Notes under the pieces: model-generated
Seen by the model: the letters and a program-made list of their open reading frames with translations, nothing else
Database searches by the model: none
Told to the model about the DNA's origin: nothing
Translations under genes and position numbers: made by a program
Assembly: GCA_020226215.1 (NCBI GenBank)
Contig: CM035236.1
Coordinates: 3,477,001 to 3,541,000, forward strand
Length of the DNA stretch: 64,000 bases
DNA from: Sindora glabra
Lineage: Eukaryota; Streptophyta; Magnoliopsida; Fabales; Fabaceae
Direction of reading: 5' to 3'
Shown: positions 23,930-36,068 of the stretch, piece by piece
How positions within the stretch are numbered: the stretch's first letter is position 1
Layout: every line of letters begins with the position of its first letter

Positions 23930-24310
23930 TCCGCTAGGGCTCCAACCAAAAACGAGGCAGTACACACAAAAAAGAAAAAAATGAGTGGAGTGGAAGCTGC
24001 TTCGGTCAAGGTATTGAGGTGGTCCTGGCCACATCTAAGTTTCCGGACAAAGGTTTATATAACTGTTGCAAACTTGACGGCTGGTGGCGTTTGAATGCAA
24101 TTTAATGTAACTACCGCAAAACATGGTTGAGCTTATAGACAGTTTCCAACCACCTCTAAATGGCTCCCCCAGTTAGAAGCGGCTTCATAACCGGTGCGAA
24201 GCTGCATTTTAAATTTCTTTAGTTTTGTTACTGGAGACGTTTCATTGTCGCTTCCATATTTGTAAATTTTTTAAAAATAATTTGATTTCGAGGCGGTTCG
24301 GAACATCTCC
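23930..24310. repeat. Possible CACTA subterminal repeat region
   Basis: A GC-richer block with repeated, partly palindromic units such as GAAGCTGCTTC (about 23994) and GAAGCGGCTTC (about 24177), mixed with related GAAGC/GCTTC units. Clustered short palindromes like this are typical of CACTA subterminal regions, and CACTA transposase remains lie 1.7 kb to the right. No CACTA terminus was located, so the link is inferred. Confidence 0.35.
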
Positions 24311-25953
24311 TAAGCCTTTTTTTAAGAATAAATTAATTATTAGTATTTCAATTTTACTAATTGCCCTTTTTCTTTTTTCTTTTTAAATTATCTTATAATC
24401 ATAATAATAGCGTCAAATATGGATTTCATGCATGCTGGAAACAAAATATACAACACAACTTAAATCATGCAGAAAAATTAATTAATTCATTAATTAAATA
24501 TGAAGTTGGAAATTGTATTATCTGGTCATAAATATATATATATATAAAAAGAGTAACTTAATTTAATAATTTTTCATATATGAAAGCTTACTATATTAGA
24601 AAACTCAAAAACACGTATAACTAATCTAAAAAGAGCAGCAATAGTTCCAAGTATTGTCGCTTCTTCCTGAAGATATCATTGACTTTCTCTGAGGTGAATT
24701 GTGATCTTCATGAGCTCATAAATTGGCTTCAACACCATCTTGCAAGAAGGATACAAAATTTTAACACGCTAACTAAAAATATCAAGAACTTTCAGTGATT
24801 TGCAATTTGCATACTATCTTCACGTTGATTAAGCACCTCTTCATAAACATTAATTGTGCTCAAAATGAACATTCAAAAGCACAACATCTACTATATTAAA
24901 TTGGAACCAATTCCAAACTGTAAAAAATGTCCTTCCTATCTTATTTAGGCACCAATAATAATAATAAAATGTAAATTTTTAGTCTCCATGACTCCTCATC
25001 AGTTATAGTATCAAATCTCCTCACCGTTATGTATGTGCACCATATCAACTATCAATGTAATAGATTCGAGACAATATCAATAGATCAACATCAACGTGAG
25101 TAACAAACAAGATAAAAAATGAACAGACAAACATGAAACATTGCTAAGCAAATATAACTAATAGAAAACACCTGTTTGGAAAATTCTAACCTATTTGAAC
25201 ATAAAATAGTAGCCACCATGAGAAACTAATAGCAATTGTAAGCTTGCATAGGAAATTTAAAAAAACACAGATTCATATTAATCTTATAAATGGAAAAAAA
25301 ATCTAATAAACAATTCACCAATATCTTAGAAGGCATATAATTAACGATAGAAAGTGTTTGTGTAATTATGCACCAATTTTGTTTGTATAATTTGTATCTT
25401 TAAATTACTAATTATAATTTAACCAATTTTAAGTCAGACATCACTCATCATAAATTCAAAATGAAATGCATATAACTTTAAATTCCAAAGAACACATTTA
25501 CATACCAAATGATTTACAGATGAGTTGTTGTGTGACCAAGTTGGAAAATTTCCTTTAATTGACTTAATGAATTTTTTCATGGCACGAATTTCTTCCTTAA
25601 CTTTAGCTAATTCTCTTTTTGGACAACTAACTCTTCTTTATGTGTAGCTAATTCATTCTATGTCTCGATTAATTTTTCTATTGCCCATTAAAGTGCTAAT
25701 GTTAGTCTATCAATCTCATCTTACCTATTGGGATCAATAATGGATGAATTAAAGCTAAGCACACTTGTGGGGCATACTCCCATTTCCATACTACAAACAT
25801 GAATCGAATGCCCTTTCCTAAACACTTAGTTAATGGCATTGTTAGGGTATATAATATGATGTGTAAATGGGTCTTGGTGGCTTATAAAATGATGATGCCC
25901 CTTAAAAACACCATCTTTTACTATAAGGCAAATGCATTAGATTTGCATCAAGG
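24311..25953. other. AT-rich stretch, possibly the interior of a CACTA element
   Basis: A short region (about 25560-25690, minus strand) reads as Lys/Glu-rich coiled-coil-like fragments with stops, which could be transposase remains. Otherwise no coding signal was found. Confidence 0.3.
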
Positions 25954-26490
25954 TTAAAATTTGGACAAGCTAGTCCTATGTGTGCATGCATTCCACCCAA
26001 ATAAGGTACTAAGCTTATGAAAGTTATTGATTGTCCACATCAATACTGTTTGCATTTTGAATGTCTCATATATGGAAACATTATATGTGTCCTTACCATC
26101 CAGCCTCAACTCCCTTAACCCTTTTACCAAAGGTTGTAAATAGATATTTATGTCATTCCCTAGCATTTTCATACCCCAAATCATCATTGAGAGAATAAAA
26201 GAAGCTAACTTCATGCACATCTAAGGAGTAAATTATATGGTATTAACATTACAAGCCAAATGCTATAATTCATACCCATGTTCCCAAATGAATTAAAACT
26301 ATCACTTGCTAAACTAAGCCAAACATTACAAAGATCTAATGTGAATTTCAAGTGAGTTACATCAAATCTCTTTTATGTTTTGGAATCTCTCGGATGCCAC
26401 ATTTTGTCATCTTTACTACTTTCACTAATATGCTATCTCATATGCTATGCTATCTTGATAGACTAGACATAAATAGCTATTGTAACCTTT
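25954..26490 (-). pseudogene. CACTA (En/Spm) tnp2 transposase fragment
   Basis: On the minus strand the segment reads, in order, WHPRDS (about 26380-26400), ASDSFNSFGNMGMNYSIW (about 26270-26325), MLIPYNL, and then an open frame MCMKLASFILSM, GNDINIYLQPLVKGL, TYNVSIYETF and MWTINNF. These match the tnp2 family order: DSPAWK, ASDGFNPFGNMS, PPWMCMK, PGNDIDVYLQPL, ALLWTINDFP. It has several frameshifts and stops and is dead. Its upstream (right) end stops near 26500, where the tandem-duplicated segment begins. Confidence 0.8.
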
Positions 26491-26621
26491 GCTTTACAGA
26501 AAAGTTGCACAAAAATCCTTACCTATTTCTTTTTTTTTCCTTACAATATCTTCATTCCATCTAAATGTATTACATTTTTTGCATGTTTTCCTATTAATAA
26601 TAAAAGACTAAAACCATATTT

Positions 26622-26868
26622 TAGTCCTTTAAGTTTTTAATTCCTATCAATTTAATCTCTAAAATAAGATTTGTATTAATTTAATTCTTAAAATTTTAAG
26701 TTCAAGTAAAATTTTAATCCTTATGAGGACTTTTAGTCCTCTTAAATAAAATTTTAATTAGTTCTCGTAAGAATTAAAATTTTACTTGAACTCAAAATTT
26801 TAAGGATTAAATTGATACAAATCTTATTTCAGGAACTAAATTGATAAAAATTGAAAATTTGGAGGCTT
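26622..26868. mobile_element. Long-inverted-repeat MITE, copy in A
   Basis: Two arms of about 105 bp are inverted copies of each other around a short spacer (about 26730-26755). Both arms carry AAATAAGATTTGTAT and TTCAAGTAAAATTTTAAT. The sequence pattern (AGGACTAAATTGATA-type) is common in dicot genomes. No coding capacity. The same element lies at the same relative place in copy B. Confidence 0.7.
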
Positions 26869-28042
26869 AGCCTTGTGACTTTTGGGTCAGCTTTATGTTT
26901 TCACAGGTATAACCTTGTCCTTTTAAAGTCAATATTATACTCTCTACAAGCATATTACTAAAAATTAAGCATTTGATATTCACATCATCTCTCCTATCAC
27001 ATTTATCATATTATGGGTCATAATGCAATTCTTTCTTATATCATAGGTCAAAATGTACTTAACATGATTTCAAAACAAAATCATACCTTAATGTATAGTT
27101 ACATATCACATTCCATTTAATGATTACATAAACAAACTCATTCATAATCCATCTCATATGTCATATCATGTTTAAGTCTTATTTTATATCATAATTATGC
27201 AACACAACATTTATATATTCAATATATATCATATGGCATATGTCACGACACAAACCCAAATATGATTAACATAGATCTCACAATCTAATTTCTACTAGCC
27301 TTGATATTGCTTACATAAATTATGCCCATAAGAAATCATTCCATTTTCATAGGTGCCCAAAATTCATTTTAATTTTTTTTATGGAAAAACATAAATTTTT
27401 TCCTATTTTTAGACATTTCCCAGAGGGCCATATGCCCAAACCATACAACTTACTTTAAATAGATAAATGATTTAATACATTAAATACTAAATTAACACAA
27501 TCTCTATTTGTAATCCTTGAATTTAATTCATATAGAATCCCAACTATCAAGTTCCCATGAATTGCCTTGAACTCCCACACAGTCTATATAACTTGATTTT
27601 TCTTAATTTAACTCTTGAAAAAACTTAGTAAGTATATATCTATTAGTCTATCATTAGTTTCTAATGACTAGAATAATTAAATACTAATTAAGCAGTAAAG
27701 ATAGAAATAGTCATAAACTTAGTTTTTGGATTTTTAGCTCTAGTTACCAAACCTTTAGATGATATGTTCACTTGCACATAACTCAAGTTTCCTATTTCAA
27801 ATCACAATCCATCATAGCCTCTTTTACTCAATTTACATGTTACAATCATGATTTCACACATAACCCATTTCAAGTGATCGTTAAACTTTCTAATAGTCAA
27901 TAAAATTCCATCACAATTAAGCATTCATAGTCACATCAAATGAGAATATTTAAAATTAATCAAATTTTAATGTCATAACATAACATATAGGAATTTGTAA
28001 ATAATATATATATACATTTTTTTACTCCTAAGTCAACCTTAT

Positions 28043-30025
28043 TGTAATATCTCAAAATTTAAGTTTCATAAATTTCAATGTTTATTAATATTTATTTAAT
28101 TGATTAATATTCGAATTTGAATTTCTTTCTTTTAAAATATTTTGAAATATTAAAATAATGTTGATAATGGTATTTGAAATATATTTATTTTATGACAATT
28201 ATTGATTTAAGACTTGATTAAAATAATTTTAAAAGGAATTTCTTACAAGTTGAAATATTTTATTGATCTTGAGTACAAGGATTTATGGAATAATTTAATC
28301 GTATTTGATAAATTGTTATTGGGAATTGTAAAAGGTTTAAAATAAATTACTTTTGGGAATTAAGAAATATTAACATATTTATGTTAGCATTTCTAAATTT
28401 GTCAAATTATTATAAATTTATATATGTTAAGGCAATGTTGGAAATAATGGAATTGAAATATTAAACAAAATTAATCTTTATAAAATAAATGAGTTTTAAA
28501 TAAATTAATGGCTAATATTAATTTGAATAAAATGAAGAGTTTAGATTTCTTAAAGAAACCAAGCTTATGGTAAGGTGAGAAATACTGGATAAAAACCCTA
28601 AGCTGCTTTTTACATATATTTTCCTTTCCTTATCCGAAATTTTTTTATTCCTTTTCCTATTTTCCTATTTTTTTATTTCCTTTTTTTTTTATAAAAACAA
28701 AACCTATTATTTCTCTCTCCTTCTACATAATCCTATCATTACCCCTCCTTATTTCCATCACAGCTTTCATCTCTCTCTTATTCTTTTCCTTATTTCTTTG
28801 TTGGTATCTATTCCTAGTTACCATGATGTTGGGCAGCACCTCACCAGCAACGAAATGATGTAGCAGAACGGTGGTGAAGTAGTTTTCTCTCTCTTTCCTC
28901 ACACACACTCTTCGTTTAAATAGTTATTTTGTATTGAAATTCTATAAATAATTATGAAATGAAGATTGAGTTCCCATGTGTATATTATCCATAAACTCAC
29001 CATGATTGGTATTGGAAAGTGTGAACTATAGTAAAGCAATATTGAATATCATGAATTATAAGTGAAGATAGAGCTATAATATGGAAGCCAAATAGTAAAT
29101 TCTCGACAAACAGCTATGAAGGATATGAAATTGATTTGAGAGTTAGATAAGAAATTCTTGATAAGCAATTAAAATAGACATAGTGTTGATTTGGAAGCCA
29201 AGAAAAAGGCTACAAGAATATTTATCGTAACTAGATGTGTGTAATGGTAGAAAATGTTATGATTGAACATTACAATTGATATGATTAAGATTATTTATCT
29301 ACGTTTAGCCTTAATGACTATTTATGATTGTGTTGTCTATTAAGAATGGGTAATTCATGATACGATAATAGTGTTGTGTATTAGTAGACAATTAACATTT
29401 TTAAGAATCATGATATGAGATACGGAGTTATGTGCAGGAGAACTTACATTATGGGCATGGTTTCACATATTTCAGAAATGCAAGAAATATGAGTTTGTTA
29501 ATATTTTAATTTAATGCATGTTTAACTTGTGAATGTTAATTATAAAATTAATCTCTTACAAAATAATGGCAGGTATGTGCTCACGGAGTTTTCTATAACT
29601 CACTGAGTTTAATTTTTATATGTTTTCAAGTTAGAACTTGAACTTGTTACATCCATAGAGAAATAAGACTGCCTTACTAAAGATTTGATAGTTAGGAATG
29701 TAATCTGCATTCAAATAAAAATTTATAACGTGTTGGATTACTGTATGTGTGTAAAATTGAGATTGTACTATACCATGTATGAATATGATTTTTTCATATC
29801 TAGATAAAAATAGGTTTTGTATTATAAAGTGCATGACCCTTTAGGAAGTGTCCAAAAATAAAAAAAATTCTGTCCATTTTTTTCATAAAATTTTTAAAGA
29901 AATTTTTTTAATCCTCTGAAAAATTTAAAAACTCCCATTGAATAAGAAGAGGAAAAAAATTATTAAGACTTGTAGAAATGGGTAATGGGATCCTCGCCAA
30001 TCATGATTGGAAGTAAGTCATAACA
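28043..30025 (+). mobile_element. Nested Gypsy-type solo LTR, plus strand, with perfect target duplication
   Basis: It begins TGTAATATCTC and ends GTCATAACA, and is flanked by a perfect 5 bp duplication CTTAT (28038-28042 and 30026-30030). Near its 3' end, GACCCTTTAGGAAGTGTCC matches the minus strand of the host LTR (about 27420), so host and insert are related families in opposite orientation. Its interior includes a leader-like block (28570-28900) and GGCAGGTATGTGCTCACGG (29569), a motif of plant Gypsy LTRs. Confidence 0.8.
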
Positions 30026-31539
30026 CTTATACCTCTATAAGCTTTTCCATCTTTCTCCTTTTAGGGGCCTTATACCCTTAATAAACTTTTTACCAAGAAT
30101 TTTCCATCATGGCATAATTCATAGTATAATATACTCATTAGAGCTCAAGCTCTACATATTATAATTCATAATATAATCATAATATAAAATTCAACAATCT
30201 TTCATCATAAGTTAATATCAGAATTCATAGTTACATAAAGTAGCAATACCATGCCTTTTTTATGGTTATAAACAATCATCCATATCACAATATGATTCAT
30301 GTTACATTCCCAACAATCACATAACAATGTAAATCCAATCACAACCATTCTATTGTAGAGAATAACATCACTACGATAAGTTATCATAATTATACCATAA
30401 ATATCAAGTCTATATCACTCGTGCATGACTATAAAAGTGATTTAATAATCCATATTACATAGTCATATTTTTAAAAATCCCCGTATGGATATATACATGT
30501 ATATTATTCGTATCACCAATAAGAAAAGTATAAATTTAAAGTTTAAACAAAATATTATTAAAATATTAATCTAAAGTAAGATATATATTCACTTGATAGT
30601 GTATATTCATTACAGAAACTTAAAGTAGTTCATTTTTACTTTTCTCTTCTTCCTATTAAAAAATTTATAACAATGAATTATGACTATATTGGCATTACTC
30701 ATTTCCTTCCATTATTATTTTAGGTTCTAATTCTAATATCTTAATATTCTATATCATAAATTTCTTATCTCTTTCTAAAGTTAATAATGAGAAACAAAAA
30801 TATGTCACTTAATCATCTTAGATCATTACTTTCATCTACTTATAGAATTATCACTAAGAAGTCATGAATTCTTATAAAAAAAGGTTTCCAAATCAAAGCA
30901 TAAAACAAGTAAAATGTTAGAACTTAATGCTCCAAGTATGCTCTAATCACATCATTATATGAAGTTATATTCTTATTTTCTAATATTTTTCACTCTATCT
31001 TAAGATAATCCAAAAGATTACATTTCATATATTTGGGATTTTCTTACCCAAGTTTAAATTATCAAAAATATTGAATTTTTTTGCTATTAAAAGGCTCCAA
31101 TCACTTCCTTTAAGCTAGTTATACACTTGTTTTCAATTTATTTAAAGCTATCATCAAGTATTTAAAAGAGAGATAAAATAGATCATGCTCAAATCCTTAA
31201 AATATTAGAATGTAATACTTTATGAATACTCTAATCATATTATTTTGACATTGTATATTATAAAACTCTTATTTTTCAAAGTCATTATCATATATTTCAA
31301 ACACACGTAAAATAGCCTTTTCTTTAGATCAAGCTTGAATCATTCAAAAATATTAGGATATTTTGTATAAAGATACTCACCACTACTTGGGGAGTGCATC
31401 GGTGATTCACCATTGCCAAAATTTATGGCAACTCACTAAAATTAGGGAAGATTGATAACTTCCCATTATTGCTAAACCAATGGTAACTTTATAACTCCTA
31501 ATTGTCGAGCTACATCCAATCAGAAGGCCTGTCAAAAGG

Positions 31540-31830
31540 AGTAATAACAATGGCCACAATGGCATCGCCATGAAGAAAAAGTGAAAAAGGGAGCTTGGAT
31601 CATGATTAAGCTTTTCTACCATATCCAAGGATTATCGCCCAACTAGCATAAGGAAAAGAAGAGCAACAGTATAGTGACGCTCTAACAATGTCACGATCAA
31701 AAGGGAAGAGGAGATGTCAAAGAAGAAGAAGGAAAAAGGGAAGAAAAAAAGAGATCAAGCTAAGAGGTTTTGTGTCTAAAAATAAGATAAAATAGGAAAA
31801 GAGAAAAAGAAAGGGAAAAACAAAGATAAA
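31540..31830. other. Purine-rich block within the solo LTR
   Basis: A/G-rich stretch of the LTR interior (AGAAGAAGAAGG, AAAGAAAGGGAAAA). Open frames nearby, such as 31407-31628 on the minus strand, are not supported as genes. Confidence 0.5.
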
Positions 31831-32526
31831 AGATGAGCTATAGGCGATGATCTAGTATAACAAGCTCATCATAAGCTCATCCTTTTCCAATCTCAACCAT
31901 ATTTTTTTCCTTTGAACTTCAACCCTTTGTTCCCATTTTTTTATCATATTCATGCCTCTCTTTCATTCTAATAATAATTTTATTAATCCTATTTTTCAAT
32001 TTATGCTCGTATAAATTCAATAAATTAGGAGTTTGAAAATAATTTTCTTAATATATCATAAATCATAGGGAAATCATTTTATCATAACTAATATGTATAT
32101 TTTATAAACATTTCACTCTTAAACTTATAATATGTGTTTATATATATATATATATACATATTTGGATAATGTTTTTATTAAATGAAATCATAATGATACT
32201 TATTTAGTAGAAATTTTAAATATTCATGTTTTACCTTGATATAAACAAGTATAATTTAACTATTCCCACTACTTAAAATAAATATTTTAGGTATTTAAAA
32301 TAAAAAATTCTAAATATTATCTTAAGGTATTACAACATAACACTTAAAATTCTCGTTTCATATTATAACCTCATATAAACAACTTAAATTTATCATCCTC
32401 TAACTTATATTAATGTTTAGGAAACATAAATCCTAAATTTGAACCCTTTTGGAATATGATATCATGAAGTGTACTAGGCATAGTTAAATACATGTTCAAC
32501 TATAGAAGCCCTAAGAACATTTTTAG

Positions 32527-32720
32527 AGTTTATAATTAATTATATAATTGATTATTAAGGGTTTTAAGGGAATTTTGAAACTCTATAATCGATTATAAAG
32601 CTCTAGAAAACAATCCTAGAGATTCATAATCGATTATCAACCTTCAGAGAGTAGCTCATGGACTTATAGTTAGTTGCACATTTTAGGGCATGGTTGATAA
32701 TATAGTCAATTATTACTTGA
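32527..32720. repeat. Cluster of TAATCGATTA-type palindromes in the copy A LTR
   Basis: Two perfect copies of ATAATCGATTAT lie at 32585-32596 and 32626-32637, with degenerate relatives at 32545-32554 (TAATTGATTA) and further right. The corresponding part of copy B (36630-36800) carries weaker versions. See findings for comparison with the other LTRs. Confidence 0.65.
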
Positions 32721-35700
32721 AAAATTGTAGATATTATGAAAAATTATATTATTCCTTTAAAAATTTGAGCATTCCATTGCATATAGTACTCAACTAAATC
32801 CTAAGCAATCATATATGCAAACTCATATCACTTTAGTAAAGACATTTTCATCATTTAATCATATTAATTTCATCAATCAACACATTATTCAAATGATCAC
32901 ATTTCAAAATAAAAAATAATCCAAATTTAAGGTTCAAATTGATTTCTCTTGAAATCAATAAAGTTAAGATAAAATATTTATTGACCTAATATGAAATATG
33001 GAAAGGGATGTTAGGAGATTAAATTTGATGCTTCTTAACATTAATCACACCAAATTCAGAAAGTTATTTAATTGAGGTTCCAATTCCCTTTTTGAATCCA
33101 AAATAATTTCAATCCTTATAAAATCAAAAGAAAATAAGGAGAAAATTTGAAAGCGATAACATTTTTATCTTGATTAGATAAAAAACTTGAGAAAGATTTG
33201 CACTTTTTCTTTATTAGATTAAGAGAAAAAAGAAGAAGATGAAGTATGAAGTTGAAAGAATTTTATGAGTTCAAGTTAGGAGAATTTAGAAAAAAATGAG
33301 AGGGGAGGCCGATTTAAATCATAAAAATGAAGAATAGTGATAGAATTAATTTTAAAAATGTTTCCTAAATCTTCTTTATTATATATTCACTTTTAATACC
33401 TCAAAATCTTGAACCATATTATTCTATTTATTTTTCCTTACTTATTTCTCACCAAATTTCTATTTCATAACTTATTAAAATATTTAATATTATTTTTATT
33501 AATAACTTATTCATGGTTATTTGTAAAAAAAAATTATGTGCATACAAGTTTTGCTTTAAATAATAGCATACTACCTATTGTAATTATCCCTTCACAAAAT
33601 AAATTTAAACTATTATATTCCAAAAAAGGCATAATATAAATATTATTATAAAAATAAAAGTTTAATTCCAAACATAATTATATTTATTATATATATTATT
33701 ATATCATTTATTATTTTATATTTATTATCTTTGTTGTTTATTATTTTAATATTCAATTATAAAAATAAAATTTTTTATATATTTCTTACTTATTTTATAT
33801 AAATTTGATAGAGTTAATTATTTAATTAATACTTTTTTCATTTAAATTATATTTTAATTTTAATTATATTAATATAATTTAAGATATATATGTATAAGAC
33901 ATTTTAATTTTCATATAAATTTATTTTATTTTTTAATAAAAAAATAAAAAATATCAATTTAGAAAAATTACAATGGAAAGAAATATTGGAAATATAGTTG
34001 AAAAAATAATTAAAATCAAATGATATTTCTTATTTTTAATCATAAATTTGAATAATATATTAGTTATTTTGATAATACTAAAAAGATTGAAAATATAGTT
34101 GAAAAAATAATTAAAATCTATTAATATCTCTTATTTTTTAATCATAAATTTAAATAATATATTAGTTATTTTAATAATACATTTTGAGAAGTTCATGATT
34201 AAACCAAACAAAATACATGAAATTAGTTTAAAAAAATATTAATTCTTTAATATTAATAAAAAAACTTTAACCATTTATAAAAAGTTTAATTTTTCGTAAG
34301 AACGTACTTCCTTCATGAATCGAACAATTCTTAAAAAAGACTAAAGTCCAATAAATAGAATAATAGTAAAAAAAGAAAAAATGGTGAGTAAAATTGGTAA
34401 AATAAATTTTTTATACTAAAGAGTGATAGTGTTAATATTCATTTGTAATAAGTAAAGATGAAAATAAATTATACCATTCATGAATTGTCTATGATTTGAC
34501 TTGTTAAAGACTCGAGTTAGTTTGTTTATTTAATTAAATAAATTAAGTTTAAGCCAATATATTGATTTATTTATTAAATAAGCTTAACCTATTTAACTTT
34601 AGGCTTAACTTGTTAGCCTAATAAGATAACCTATTTAACTAATATATTATGCTACTCTAATACACTTTAATTAATGAACTGGTTGTATTATAATTATTAC
34701 TTTTTTATCATTGTGTCTTCTTTTATATTTTCAATTTAAGCATAAATCTTTTCAAAATTTAAAGTTTATGAGTAATGAATTTATATTATTATATCATTTA
34801 ATCATTTTATTTTTAAACAAATATGATTATAGTTTGTTATGTTAAATTATAACAAATCTATAAAAATAGAGATAGAATTTTGCTTAATATCTTATTTATA
34901 TAATAAAATTATCATTTTTATACATTTAAGTTTACAAGTTTATTAATAGTTCATTAAGATTTTAATAATTATGCCTAATATTCCAATAAGTTAAGTCAAG
35001 GTTCTTAAATTTTATAAATAAGTCAGGTCAAATGAAAATTTTAACTTGTAAATAAATTACAAGTCATGCTTGGGCAAGAAATTTTAAAATAAGTCTAATC
35101 TATTTATATTATAGCTTAGTTTAATTTTGAAACAAGCCTGATCTATCTATACTAAGGCTTGGCTTGATCTATCTATATTATAGCTTAGTGTATTTTCCCA
35201 AATAAAAGGGAATCATACATAATTAATTATAATTTCAGGGATGAATATAATTTACCCAATCAATTATTCTAACAATTAATTATAGAATTGGACATATAAT
35301 CAATCAATTATATGATACAAGACTTGACATGCATCTACTTTAATAATTAGATCATATTAATAAATTATAATTTAAGTTTTTTTTAATTATAAGAGTAATT
35401 AAATCATTAAATATACATATATAATTTTAAATTTAAATTTAAGATACAAAGAAAGGCAAAGTTAGTAACAATATATATCATTTATGTTAAAATGGAAAAG
35501 TTACACTTTACCACCTTGTATTTTCACCATTTTTCACTTAATTTACATATGATTTTTAGTGTTACAGTTCACCTATATATGGTTTCAATCAATAATACTT
35601 TTTTCACCTAAATTATTTTTTGTCCAAAATTTAACAACAAAACTTATATCTATTGTGTGTAACTTTAGCCTTCGTAGATTTCAACTTAACTTGATACTCA

Positions 35701-35837
35701 CTCAGAATCAAGTTATCCAGAAAGTTATATAAAAATCCTTACCCATTTCTTTTCTTTCTTTACGATATCTTTATTTTATCTAAATGTATTACATCTTTTG
35801 TTTCCTTATTAATAATAAAAGATTAAAACCTTATTTT

Positions 35838-36068
35838 AGTCTTTTAAGTTTTTAATTTATATCAATTTAGTCTTTAAAATAAGGTTTATATTAATTTGAT
35901 TCTTAAAATTTTAAGCTTAAGTAAAATTTTAATCCTTCACAATGACCAAATTGATATAAATTTAATCTTCATAAGGACTAAAATTTTACTTAAACTTAAA
36001 TTTCAAGGATTAAATTGATACAAATCTTATTTCAAAAACTAAATTGATAAAAATTGAAATTTTGGATG
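35838..36068. mobile_element. Long-inverted-repeat MITE, copy in B
   Basis: The same foldback element as 26622-26868, with inverted arms sharing AGTAAAATTTTAATCC on one side and its complement on the other. It lies in the same relative place, so it was present before the A/B duplication. Confidence 0.68.

Larger units (their letters stand above)
27241..32334 (-). mobile_element. Gypsy-type solo LTR, minus strand, itself interrupted
   Basis: The insertion begins TGTCACGACAC and ends GGTATTACA; read on the minus strand this is TGTAATACC...GTCGTGACA, with TG...CA ends. Flanks gcata (27236-27240) and acata (32335-32339) match in four of five bases. Copy B has the empty site (ATATGACATAATACTT). 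After removing the nested LTR (28043-30025), it is about 3.1 kb. It shares sequence with the Gypsy LTRs at 50.8 and 58.9 kb (for example the TTTTCCATC/GGCATAATTCATA blocks). Confidence 0.75.
26500..35715. repeat. Copy A of a tandem duplication, split by a solo LTR
   Basis: The two parts 26500-27240 and 32335-35715 align in order with copy B (35716-40430); the 27241-32334 insertion is absent from B. Landmarks shared with B include AAAAATCCTTACC, ATCATCTCTCCTATCACATT, a LTR-like end near 33630, and the closing block ending near GAATCAAGTTAT. The first 7 kb derives from Gypsy-type LTR sequence in minus orientation; the last 2 kb (33640-35715) is AT-rich DNA of unknown origin. Confidence 0.75.

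Noticed and set aside
26352..26564. 70-codon plus-strand frame
   Set aside because: It lies opposite the tnp2 transposase remains and has no signature of its own.
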